Source: Brevundimonas sp. UBA5713 (GTDB lineage: Bacteria; Pseudomonadota; Alphaproteobacteria; Caulobacterales; Caulobacteraceae). From it: DNA of 58,062 nt. Both the position numbers and the translations under genes were made by a program. The stretch lies in assembly GCF_002419815.1 (NCBI RefSeq), contig NZ_DIGV01000014.1, positions 1-58,062 of the forward strand, in the 5' to 3' direction. This document shows positions 24,376 to 31,985 of the stretch, piece by piece. The notes under the pieces are model-generated. The model was not told the DNA's origin, did no database searches, and worked only from the letters and a program-made list of their open reading frames with translations. Each line of letters opens with the position of its first letter. The first letter of the stretch is position 1.

Positions 24376-25323
24376 TCAGGCGAAGACAGGGGCCTTCCAC
24401 CAGTCCAGACGACGCAGGAAGGGAGCCGGGTCTTTGGGCGTGACCAGATGGGCCGGATCATGGAACAGGCGGTCGTGCAGGCGCGTCAGCGTAAAGCGCA
24501 CGGCTGCCGCCGCCCCCAGATCCGGCAGGGCCTCGACCTCGACGCGGCTCAAGGGGCGGATGGATTCATAGCCGGCGCGGAAGGCCTCAATCGCCCCTTC
24601 ATCGGCACGGCCTTCGGCGTCAAAGCCCCAAGCCGACAGAGCGATGGCCAGATCATAGGCCCACGCCCCGTTGCACCCGAAATAGAAATCGATCACCCCG
24701 CCGATGCCTGCGCCATCAAACAGCACATTGTCAGGGAAATAGTCGGCGTGTATGGCCCCTTGCGGCAGGGCCGAGGGGTCGAACAGCCCCACCAGTGACG
24801 GCATGGCCGCCTCCAGTCGATCAAGGATACGGCGGTCCTCGCCCTCGGCGCGCGTGGCCGAACGCTCGGCCAGCCGCTGCCAGCGACGCGGGCCGACGGG
24901 ATTATCCCGCTGGCCTTGATAATCCTCACCGGCCAGATGAAGGCGCGCCAGCGTCTGGCCCGCCAGATGGTGATCGGCCAGAGACGGGCGTTTGCGCCAC
25001 GCGCCTTTGGCCCATTCCACCAGCGCCGCCGGACGGCCCTTCAGCTCGGCAGATAAAGCGCCATCCTTGCGGGCGACCGGCGACGGGGTGCGGAACCCCT
25101 TGGCTGCCAGATGCTGGGTCAGGCCCAGACAAAAGGGCAGACCGGCGCGCTCTTCCTCACCCTCGAACAGCGTCAGCACATAGGCCGCATCGCGCGTTTG
25201 CACGCGATAGTTGGTGTTCTGCACGCCCTCGGCGATCGGGGTGAAGCTGATCACCTCCGACACCGGATAGGCGTCCAGAAAGGCCTTGGCCTCTGACTCA
25301 AGAACGGGGGTGAAGACGGCCAT
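24376..25323 (-). CDS. thrB: homoserine kinase (ThrB, APH-type)
   Basis: 315 residues of the aminoglycoside-phosphotransferase-like homoserine kinase family used by alphaproteobacteria. N-terminal AVFTPVLESEAKAFLDAYPV and SFTPIAEGVQNTNYRV (nucleotide loop), the Brenner motif GAIHADYFPDNVLFDG with catalytic Asp, and IDFYFGCNGAWAYDLA (metal-binding). The ATG at 25323 is 5 bases from the stop of the upstream kinase-dehydrogenase gene, so the two are one transcript. Confidence 0.92.
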   Translation of the reverse strand: MAVFTPVLESEAKAFLDAYPVSEVISFTPIAEGVQNTNYRVQTRDAAYVLTLFEGEEERAGLPFCLGLTQHLAAKGFRTPSPVARKDGALSAELKGRPAALVEWAKGAWRKRPSLADHHLAGQTLARLHLAGEDYQGQRDNPVGPRRWQRLAERSATRAEGEDRRILDRLEAAMPSLVGLFDPSALPQGAIHADYFPDNVLFDGAGIGGVIDFYFGCNGAWAYDLAIALSAWGFDAEGRADEGAIEAFRAGYESIRPLSRVEVEALPDLGAAAAVRFTLTRLHDRLFHDPAHLVTPKDPAPFLRRLDWWKAPVFA

Positions 25324-25328
25324 AGAGT

Positions 25329-27068
25329 TTAAACCAGTTCGGCAGCTGCGCGGCGGGCTCGCACGATGTCGGCGACATCGGACAGCACGCTTTCGGTCGT
25401 GGCCCAACGGCCCGCACCACGGCCCTTGCAGGACCAGACGCGGCCATCGGCCCCGTACACCTTGAGCGCATTGCGCTCCCCGTTCAAGGACTGGAACAGG
25501 GCGTCATCCAGCGCATCGTTCAGGCGCACCGACGCTTCCAGCTGGCCATCCTTGACGAAGCAGGCCCCGATCTGGCGCACAGGGGCATGGCCCACCGGCG
25601 TCTGGGCCGAGAGCACATCGCACGGCACGTCCTGCGGGGCGCGGCCAAAGGCTTCATAGGACAGCAGTTTGACCTTGGCGGCGGCGTCGCGGCCTTCCAG
25701 ATCGGACGACGGGTCTTCTTCGGCGAAACCGGCGGCACGAGCATCGGCCAGCGCATCGGCAAAGGCAGCGCCCTCGCCCAGACGTTGCAGCATGAAGTTG
25801 ACCGTGCCGTTCAGCACGGCTTCGAAACCCGCCACCGCGCCCGAGGCACGGGCCGCTCGCAGCGTCTCGATCATCGGCGAGCCGCCGCCGACCGAGGCCG
25901 ACCACGCCACACGCGCGCCATTGGACGAAGCCAGCAGCTCAAGACCGGCCGGATCAAGGGCCACGGCCTGTTTATTGGCGCTGACCACATCACAGCCCTG
26001 CTCCAGAGCGCGACGGATCAGGTCATAGCCCGCCTCGCCTTCCGACAGGGCCTCGACCACCAGATCAGGCTTCTTGGCCAGCAAGGACTCGACGTCGTTG
26101 CTGAACAGTTCGGCCGGACAGTCGACATCGCGTTTCTTGGACGGGTTGCGCACCAGCACGCCCACCACTTCAAAGTTCGGATCGGGCAACAGGCGCGCCA
26201 GCAGGCCACCGCCCACCACACCGCAACCGGCGACAACCACCTTCAGCGGATCATTTTGCGACACCGGCCCCGGAGGCGCATTGCGATTGCCCACCACAGT
26301 GCCTTCGGCACGGCCAAGGGCAGCCACTTCGATTTCTACCTGTGATTGTTCCGCAAGGTCGATAGCGTCGTGCTGAACCAGAGCGCCACCCAGCTGGCGC
26401 GCCGTCTCCCAGCTGGCCCGGCGATAGCGCTGCGGATTGCCTGCGGCGTGGGCCGGATCGCGGTCGTACAGGCCATCCACATCCTTGACCAGACGCACCT
26501 TCGGCAGCCCCAATTCCGCTGCCAGAACAACAGCCGTAAGATCCGAACCGCCACGCCCCAGCAAAGCCACCCGACCGCAAGAGCGCACCGCACCGAAACC
26601 GGGCACCACCACGACCTCATGCTTGGCCAGCGCGGCCTTCAGATTCTCATTGCCCAGCGCCACCGGACGGGCGTGATGGGCCGGCCCCTCGGCCACAATC
26701 CCAAGTTGTTGCACCGACAAACCCACCGCGTCCAAACCCACGCGGTCGCAAGCGATGGCCACCAGAGCCGCCGCCTGCTCTTCGCCCAGAACCACATAGG
26801 CCGGAAGCAGTTCATTGTCGTGGTCCAGACCCAGTTCACGGGCTTCCGACAACAGCTTGTCCGTCTGGCCTGCCAATGCCGAAACCACGGCCACCACTTT
26901 GCGGCCACGGCGCACATGGCCGTAGATTTCGCTGGCCACGGCCGGAGCATCCCCCGGGCTCTTCAGCACCGAAGAGCCGAATTTGAGCACCACCACATCG
27001 GCGTCGAGGGCAGGCTGTTTCTGATCGGCGGGTTTCTGGTCGGAGACGAGAGCGAGATTGGCGGACAT
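25329..27068 (-). CDS. bifunctional aspartokinase-homoserine dehydrogenase without ACT domain
   Basis: 579 residues from the ATG at 27068 (AGGA before it); a frame to 27137 exists but starts on the attenuator T tract. Residues ~25-270 are an amino-acid kinase domain (VVVLKFGSSVL at 26-36 versus usual KFGGTS; GRGGSDLTAV at 171-180; KDVDGLYDRDP). Residues ~275-579 are homoserine dehydrogenase (GCGVVGGG at 281-288, ASVGGGSPMIETLR, EEDPSSDLEGRDAAAK). No ACT regulatory domain fits between them, unlike ThrA or MetL. It is the first gene of a transcript with thrB. Confidence 0.88.
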   Translation of the reverse strand: MSANLALVSDQKPADQKQPALDADVVVLKFGSSVLKSPGDAPAVASEIYGHVRRGRKVVAVVSALAGQTDKLLSEARELGLDHDNELLPAYVVLGEEQAAALVAIACDRVGLDAVGLSVQQLGIVAEGPAHHARPVALGNENLKAALAKHEVVVVPGFGAVRSCGRVALLGRGGSDLTAVVLAAELGLPKVRLVKDVDGLYDRDPAHAAGNPQRYRRASWETARQLGGALVQHDAIDLAEQSQVEIEVAALGRAEGTVVGNRNAPPGPVSQNDPLKVVVAGCGVVGGGLLARLLPDPNFEVVGVLVRNPSKKRDVDCPAELFSNDVESLLAKKPDLVVEALSEGEAGYDLIRRALEQGCDVVSANKQAVALDPAGLELLASSNGARVAWSASVGGGSPMIETLRAARASGAVAGFEAVLNGTVNFMLQRLGEGAAFADALADARAAGFAEEDPSSDLEGRDAAAKVKLLSYEAFGRAPQDVPCDVLSAQTPVGHAPVRQIGACFVKDGQLEASVRLNDALDDALFQSLNGERNALKVYGADGRVWSCKGRGAGRWATTESVLSDVADIVRARRAAAELV

Positions 27069-27138
27069 GGGATTTTCCTGAAGGTCTGGGTTCGGTTTCG
27101 GGAGGGATCGGTTTGAAAGAACTTTGGTGCGGGACATG

Positions 27139-27168
27139 AAAAAACCCGCCTCGGCGGACCGGGCGGGT
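27139..27168 (-). terminator. attenuator terminator of the thr leader
   Basis: Stem ACCCGCCCGG / CCG-A-GGCGGGT with loop TCCG, then six T on the minus strand. It lies between the leader peptide and the kinase-dehydrogenase gene. The leader segment GGGCGGG (27215-27221) can pair with its 5' arm CCCGCCC (27161-27167), giving an antiterminator. Confidence 0.88.
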
Positions 27169-27204
27169 GATCGGGTTTCGTGCTTTTCGCCTATTCGGCG
27201 CGCG

Positions 27205-27339
27205 TCAACCTGTCCCCGCCCTGTCGGGCATGGTGGTGGTACCGGTAGTGGTGGTCATAATGGACGCGCCAAAACCCATCGCCATTTCGGTCTGGGCCGA
27301 GGCGATGAGGGTGCGTTCAATGCTGTCGATGCGGTGCAT
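27205..27339 (-). CDS. thr leader peptide (regulatory)
   Basis: Short ORF of 44 residues (start ATG 27339) or 26 residues (ATG 27285), ending MTTTTGTTTM then PDRAGTG and stop. Seven Thr codons fall in eight successive codons (27232-27255), an eighth just before the stop. This is the shape of E. coli thrL. The antiterminator arm begins 10 bases after the Thr run and lies within the last codons, so a ribosome stalled for threonine would leave it free. True start not resolved; no strong ribosome binding site seen. Confidence 0.82.
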   Translation of the reverse strand: MHRIDSIERTLIASAQTEMAMGFGASIMTTTTGTTTMPDRAGTG

Positions 27340-27484
27340 CACGGCGGGCGTCCAAGGTTGAATATCGTTGTCCTTAGGGTGAGCGACGATGCTGCACCGC
27401 GTCAACCCCTGTTCGGAAAAATTTTTCACAGGACTGCCATTTTGGATCGTTCCACCCAAGGAGTGGTCACAAAAACTCAAAATA

Positions 27485-27507
27485 GGGTCAAATTTTCTAC
27501 TTGACCC
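27485..27507. promoter_or_regulatory. divergent promoter region, inverted TTGACCC
   Basis: GGGTCAA (27485-27491) and TTGACCC (27501-27507) form an inverted repeat, placing a TTGACC -35-like box on each strand facing away. One would serve the SAM riboswitch leader, the other the thr leader. A second weak candidate for thr, TTGACGC at 27405-27399 (minus), has only a partial Caulobacter-type -10 (GCTCACCC). Confidence 0.4.
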
Positions 27508-27534
27508 GCGCTCTCGCAAACATCAGTTTGGCGT

Positions 27535-27650
27535 CACTCATCAAGACCGACCGAGGGAATAGGCCCTTTGACGTCGGGGCAACCATCGGGATCCGCCCGA
27601 AACGGTGCCAACTCCTGCGGGGTGTTTTCGAACACCGCGAGAGATGAGTG
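27535..27650 (+). ncRNA. SAM-I riboswitch (S-box)
   Basis: P1 is CACTCATC (27535-27542) with GATGAGTG (27643-27650). Inside are GAGGGAATAGGCCC and GGGGCAACC (P2 with kink-turn region), a P3 hairpin TCGGG/CCCGA, the conserved GGTGCCAACTCCTGC, P4 GGTGTT-TTCG-AACACC, and GAGAGATGAG. All core SAM-I elements are present in order. SAM-I is mainly found in Firmicutes; alphaproteobacteria more often use SAM-II for metX. It lies upstream of metX and should repress it when SAM is abundant. Confidence 0.93.
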
Positions 27651-27693
27651 GAGCGTCGATAAGGCGGCGCGCCACGGGTCTGTCACTGCACGG

Positions 27694-27719
27694 GTTTCGC
27701 GATGGGGCGAAACTTTTTT
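27694..27719 (+). terminator. SAM riboswitch expression-platform terminator
   Basis: Stem GTTTCGC / GCGAAAC with a 6-base loop, followed by six T, 43 bases after P1 and 17 before the metX ATG. It indicates control by premature termination. I did not find the antiterminator pairing by eye. Confidence 0.85.
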
Positions 27720-27735
27720 GAGCGTGACCTGACCG

Positions 27736-28803
27736 ATGACCCTGGCCCTGATCGACAAAGCCGAAACCAAAAAGGAACCGCACTGTCGGAGCGATAAAAC
27801 GCGCCGTCCGTCTGCCCTTCTGCAACGCGAAGGAGCTCATGACGTCCATGTGCCAATCCCCGAGGATTTCGAGCTCGATTTCGGCGGCAAGCTGACCCAA
27901 AAACAGGTTGTCGGTCGCCTTCATGGCAAGGCCAATGCTCCGCTGGTGGTAGTCGCGGGGGGAATTTCTGCTGACCGCTATGTCCACCGCACCGAGACCA
28001 AGGGTCTGGGCTGGTGGTCGGGTGCCGTGGGCGTCCGCGCCCCCATCGACCTGACCCGCTATCGCGTCTTGGCTTTTGATTTTGCACCTGAATTCGGCGA
28101 CGGCGTGAACGAGCCGAAAGAGCCGCTGACCATCACCACCCAGGATCAGGCCCGCCTGTTGGCGCTGCTGCTTGACCATCTGGGCGTCGATAAGGTCGCC
28201 GCCTTCATCGGCTGTTCCTATGGCGGCATGATCGCCCTGGCCTTTGGCGAAATTTTTCCCGACTGGGCAGAGCAGCTGGTGGTGGTTTCCGCCGCGCATC
28301 GCCCTCATCCGCTGGCCACCGCATGGCGCGGTATCCAGCGCCGCATCCTGCAACTGGGTCTGGAAACGGGCCGCGTCGATCAGGCCATCGGTCTGGCCCG
28401 CGAGCTGGCCATGACCACCTACCGCACCCCGGATGAATTCGGCGAGCGCTTTGACAACGAAGCTCCCAGCCACGCCGGTCAGGCCTATCCGGTGTGCGAT
28501 TACCTGACGTCGCGCGGGCGGGCCTATCGCGACCGCACCACGCCAAACCGCTGGCTGACCCTGTCCGATTCCATCGACCGCCACCGCGTCGAGCCGGAAG
28601 CCATCAGCGCCCCTGTGACCCTGATCGGGTTCAACAGCGACCGCCTGTGCCCGATCGAGGACATGGAGGAGTTGGCCAGCCGCCTGCCCAACCTGTTCCG
28701 GTTTGTGAAAGCCGATTCCATTTACGGCCACGACGCCTTCCTGAAGGAAGACAAGTTCGTGGGCGACATCCTGACCTCCGTACTGAAGGACGTAGACCAA
28801 TGA
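27736..28803 (+). CDS. metX: MetX-family homoserine O-acyltransferase
   Basis: 355 residues, alpha/beta hydrolase fold. It activates homoserine with acetyl- or succinyl-CoA, the first committed step of methionine synthesis. VVVAGGISADRYV, GCSYGGMIAL (nucleophile Ser), SAAHRPHPLATAWRGIQRRIL and the C-terminal YGHDAFLKE with catalytic His are seen; this branch occurs in Xanthomonadales and Caulobacterales and lacks the GGSMGG of classical MetX. Acyl donor cannot be told from sequence. The 35-residue N-terminal extension appears usual for this branch. It is led by a SAM riboswitch and overlaps metB by ATGA. Confidence 0.86.
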   Translation: MTLALIDKAETKKEPHCRSDKTRRPSALLQREGAHDVHVPIPEDFELDFGGKLTQKQVVGRLHGKANAPLVVVAGGISADRYVHRTETKGLGWWSGAVGVRAPIDLTRYRVLAFDFAPEFGDGVNEPKEPLTITTQDQARLLALLLDHLGVDKVAAFIGCSYGGMIALAFGEIFPDWAEQLVVVSAAHRPHPLATAWRGIQRRILQLGLETGRVDQAIGLARELAMTTYRTPDEFGERFDNEAPSHAGQAYPVCDYLTSRGRAYRDRTTPNRWLTLSDSIDRHRVEPEAISAPVTLIGFNSDRLCPIEDMEELASRLPNLFRFVKADSIYGHDAFLKEDKFVGDILTSVLKDVDQ

Positions 28804-29978
28804 CCCGCGCCCGTTTTGCCGACCCTCGCACCATCGCCGCCCGCTCGGGCGTCGATACCGACACGGCGCACGGCTCGGTCATGCCGCCGCTCTATCTGTC
28901 GTCCAACTATTCGTTCGCGGGCTTCGATCAAAAGCGCCAGTACGACTATTCGCGCTCGGGCAATCCGACGCGCGATGTATTGGCCGAGACGCTGGCCGAT
29001 CTGGAAGGCGGGGCAGGCTGTGTGATCACCGCCACCGGCATGGCGGCAGTTGATCTGCCGCTGAGCCTGCTGTCGCCCGATGACCTGCTGGTCGCGCCGC
29101 ATGACTGTTATGGCGGCACGCACCGCCTTCTGTGCGCCCGCGCCCGTAAAGGTCATTTCCGTGTAGCCTTTGTGGACCAGAACGATGGCGCGGCGCTGGA
29201 TGCGGCGCTGGCCGACGGTGCCAAGCTGGTGCTGGTGGAAACCCCGTCCAACCCCTTGCTGCGCGTGACCGACATCGCCGATGTGGCCCGCCGCGCCCAT
29301 GCCGTGGGGGCCAAGGTGGTGGCTGATAACACCTTCCTGTCCCCTGCCCTGCAGAACCCGCTGTCGCTGGGGGCCGATATCGTCGTCCACTCGACCACCA
29401 AATACATCAACGGCCATTCCGATGTGGTGGGCGGTGCCGTCATCAGCGCCGATGCCGAAGTGCATCAGGAACTGGCGTGGTGGGCCAACTGTCTGGGCAT
29501 TACCGGTTCGCCTTTTGACGCCTATCAGACCCTTCGTGGCCTGCGCACCCTGTTCACCCGTATCGAGCGCCAGCAGGCCACGGCCAGCAAATTGGCCCAG
29601 ATTCTGGACGCCCACCCCGCCGTGGCCGCCGTCCACTATCCGGGTCTGAAGACCCACGCCGGTCATGATCTGGCCGCCCGCCAGCAGCGCGGTTTCGGGG
29701 CCATGCTCAGCTTTGAACTGGCCGGTGGCCAGTCCGCCGTATGCGATGTCATCAATGCGCTGGACATCTTCACCCTCGCGGAATCGTTGGGCGGTGTGGA
29801 GAGCCTGATCGCGCATCCGGCCACCATGACCCACGCCGCCATGACGCCGGAGGCGCGCGTCACCGCCGGCATTACCGATGGCCTGATCCGCATCTCGGTG
29901 GGTCTGGAGCACGAGGACGACATCATCGCCGATCTGGTCACCGCACTGGACGAAGTGGTGGTCAGCAAGGCGGCCTGA
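28800..29978 (+). CDS. metB: cystathionine gamma-synthase/lyase-type enzyme
   Basis: 392-residue Cys/Met metabolism PLP enzyme. YDYSRSGNPTRDVLAETLADLE (about 42-63), GMAAVDL, the PLP lysine in HSTTKYINGHSDVVGG, and SLGGVESLIAHPATMTH are all present. Following metX, it most likely makes cystathionine from O-acylhomoserine and cysteine (MetB), though direct sulfhydrylation cannot be excluded. Coupled to metX by ATGA; under the same SAM riboswitch. Confidence 0.88.
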   Translation: MTRARFADPRTIAARSGVDTDTAHGSVMPPLYLSSNYSFAGFDQKRQYDYSRSGNPTRDVLAETLADLEGGAGCVITATGMAAVDLPLSLLSPDDLLVAPHDCYGGTHRLLCARARKGHFRVAFVDQNDGAALDAALADGAKLVLVETPSNPLLRVTDIADVARRAHAVGAKVVADNTFLSPALQNPLSLGADIVVHSTTKYINGHSDVVGGAVISADAEVHQELAWWANCLGITGSPFDAYQTLRGLRTLFTRIERQQATASKLAQILDAHPAVAAVHYPGLKTHAGHDLAARQQRGFGAMLSFELAGGQSAVCDVINALDIFTLAESLGGVESLIAHPATMTHAAMTPEARVTAGITDGLIRISVGLEHEDDIIADLVTALDEVVVSKAA

Positions 29979-29996
29979 GACTAACACCAAGCATTA

Positions 29997-30031
29997 AAAA
30001 GCCCCCTCGGCAGCGCGCCGAGGGGGCTTTT
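29997..30031. terminator. bidirectional terminator
   Basis: Near-perfect 15-bp stem AAAAGCCCCCTCGGC / GCCGAGGGGGCTTTT with a 5-base loop, T runs on both strands. It separates metB from the convergent chemoreceptor gene. Confidence 0.93.
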
Positions 30032-30051
30032 CTTCGGGACCTTTAGTCCGG

Positions 30052-31866
30052 TCAGGCCGCAGACGCCATCACGGCATCGCGGTGGATGTGGAACTGGCGC
30101 ATCAGGCGGTCCAGTTCGGCAGCATCCTGAGCCAGCGAACGGCTGGCCGCCGTGGATTCTTCCACCATGGCGGCGTTTTGCTGGGTGACCTGATCCATCT
30201 GCGAGACAGCCATATTCACTTCGGCCAGACCGGTGGCCTGTTCCTTGGAAGAGGCCTCGATCTCCGCAGCAATATTGGTCAGGCGACCGATGTGCTCGGC
30301 GATCTTTTGCAGGGCACGGCCGGTCTCATTGACCAGATTCACGCCTTGGCCGACCTGCTGGCTGGACGCGTGGATCAGGGTCTTGATTTCCTTGGCCGCT
30401 TCGGCGGAACGCTGGGCCAGCGCGCGCACCTCGGAGGCCACAACCGCAAAGCCGCGACCGGCGTCGCCCGCACGGGCCGCTTCGACACCGGCGTTCAGGG
30501 CCAGCAGATTGGTCTGGAAGGCGATCTCGTCGATAACACCAATGATGGCACCGATCTGGTTGGACGATTCCTCGATCTGGCCCATGGCCGAGACGGCGCT
30601 GTTGACGACCTTCTGGCCTTCTGCGGCTTGGGAATAGGATGCGCGGACCATGGAACCGGCTTCCTCTGCGCCTTCGGCCGAGCGCGCCACCGTCGAGGTG
30701 ATCTGCTCGACCGCTGCGGCGGTTTCTTCCAGAGAGGCCGCCTGTTGTTCGGTGCGGCGCGACAGGTCGTCCGAGGCTTCGCTGATCTGCTGGGCCGCTG
30801 CGCCAATCGCTCCGGCACGGTCGATGATGATGGCCACTGCCGATTCCAGCTTTTCGACTGCCGAGTTGAAGTCGGCCTTCAGCGGAGCGGCACTGCCGGT
30901 GATGTTGGCGGTGATACGATGGGTCAGATCGCCCTTGGCCAAAGCAGCCAAACCGTCCGCAACCGCGCTGACGGCCACGCGGGCCTCTTCGGCACGCGCA
31001 GCGCGTTCGGCCTCGGTTTGCAGACGCTCCTCTTCACGCGCCGCGCGCGCCTGTTCGGTTTCGGCGGCCAGACGACGGTTTTCGATCGCCTGTTCCTTGA
31101 AGGTCAGGACAGCGCTGGCCATGGCTCCGATTTCGTCCTTGCGACCGACGGCCGGAATAGCGACTTCCAGATCGCCTTGCGCCAGTCGGGTCATAGCGCG
31201 CGTCATGGCCACCACCGGCTTGGACAGGGCGTTGACCAGCCACAGCGACGAGGCGGCAGCGATCACCAGCGCCACAAGGCCACCCACTGCAAAGGCCACA
31301 TACGCCTGACGGAAGGCGTTGGCGCGCGAGCGGTCACTTGCAACATTCAGGTCCGCCAGTCGGTCGAGTACAGCGCGGCCGGCGGCACGCACATCGCCGA
31401 TACGACCCGTGGTGGCCATGCTGGCCACAGCCTCGGCATGCAGGGCCGGATCTTCAGCCATACTCATCATCTGGCGCGCTTCGGCGGTAAATTTCTCGCC
31501 TGCATCAGCCAGCGCTTTTTGCTCGGCGAGAAACTGTCCATCGGCATCGACTGCGGCCAGATCGGTCAAGGCGGCAGCATAGTTCGAGGCGTGGGTTTCG
31601 AAGCCTTGCTTGAACTCTGCGGCACCGGTGGCGACATAGCCACGCATGTTCAACTGCTGGTTCAGAATGGCGATCTGCACATTCTGGATGGCGTCGTTCA
31701 GGTCCTGCGCGGCAGCTTCAGTATGGTCGGCGCGCTGGATAGACAGGACAGCCCACAGCACCAGCACAGTCGCCAGACCGCAGGCCGCAATCACAGCCGA
31801 AAAGGCCAATACCAACTTCTTTGGTACGGATAGATTTTGAAGCACGGGGGAGCACTCGGAAAACAC
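30052..31866 (-). CDS. methyl-accepting chemotaxis protein, copy 1
   Basis: 604 residues from the GTG at 31866; a GTG at 31845 aligns with the second copy and is a better start. Two membrane helices (about 15-40 and 190-212) enclose a ~150-residue periplasmic four-helix-type sensor. HAMP follows (PVVAMTRAMTRLAQGDLEVAIP), then the signalling hairpin tip DEIAFQTNLLALNAGVEAARAG. No CheR-docking pentapeptide at the C-terminus (ends MASAA). It is a tandem paralogue of the next gene. Confidence 0.92.
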   Translation of the reverse strand: MFSECSPVLQNLSVPKKLVLAFSAVIAACGLATVLVLWAVLSIQRADHTEAAAQDLNDAIQNVQIAILNQQLNMRGYVATGAAEFKQGFETHASNYAAALTDLAAVDADGQFLAEQKALADAGEKFTAEARQMMSMAEDPALHAEAVASMATTGRIGDVRAAGRAVLDRLADLNVASDRSRANAFRQAYVAFAVGGLVALVIAAASSLWLVNALSKPVVAMTRAMTRLAQGDLEVAIPAVGRKDEIGAMASAVLTFKEQAIENRRLAAETEQARAAREEERLQTEAERAARAEEARVAVSAVADGLAALAKGDLTHRITANITGSAAPLKADFNSAVEKLESAVAIIIDRAGAIGAAAQQISEASDDLSRRTEQQAASLEETAAAVEQITSTVARSAEGAEEAGSMVRASYSQAAEGQKVVNSAVSAMGQIEESSNQIGAIIGVIDEIAFQTNLLALNAGVEAARAGDAGRGFAVVASEVRALAQRSAEAAKEIKTLIHASSQQVGQGVNLVNETGRALQKIAEHIGRLTNIAAEIEASSKEQATGLAEVNMAVSQMDQVTQQNAAMVEESTAASRSLAQDAAELDRLMRQFHIHRDAVMASAA

Positions 31867-31896
31867 AATACGGATTGCGCCCCGTTTAAAACATTC

Positions 31897-31918
31897 CCGC
31901 TATACCAAAGCTTAGCGG
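31897..31918. promoter_or_regulatory. palindromic element upstream of chemoreceptor 1
   Basis: CCGCTA ... TAGCGG with a 10-base spacer. A related arrangement (GCTAAG box near a TACGTA box, minus strand) lies before the second chemoreceptor gene near 33870-33910, suggesting a shared promoter type. Confidence 0.35.
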
Positions 31919-31985
31919 TATCCTGCGTGAATCTACGTAAATTCCTATTTATATCAGCGATTTATAGATCACTAGGAAAGCCGTT

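Noticed and set aside
27534..27770. 78-residue minus-strand ORF across the SAM riboswitch
   Set aside because: It is antisense to the riboswitch and the metX start, with no recognisable protein features.
30082..31833. 583-residue plus-strand ORF opposite the first chemoreceptor
   Set aside because: Shadow frame; the opposite strand has a full chemoreceptor with conserved motifs.
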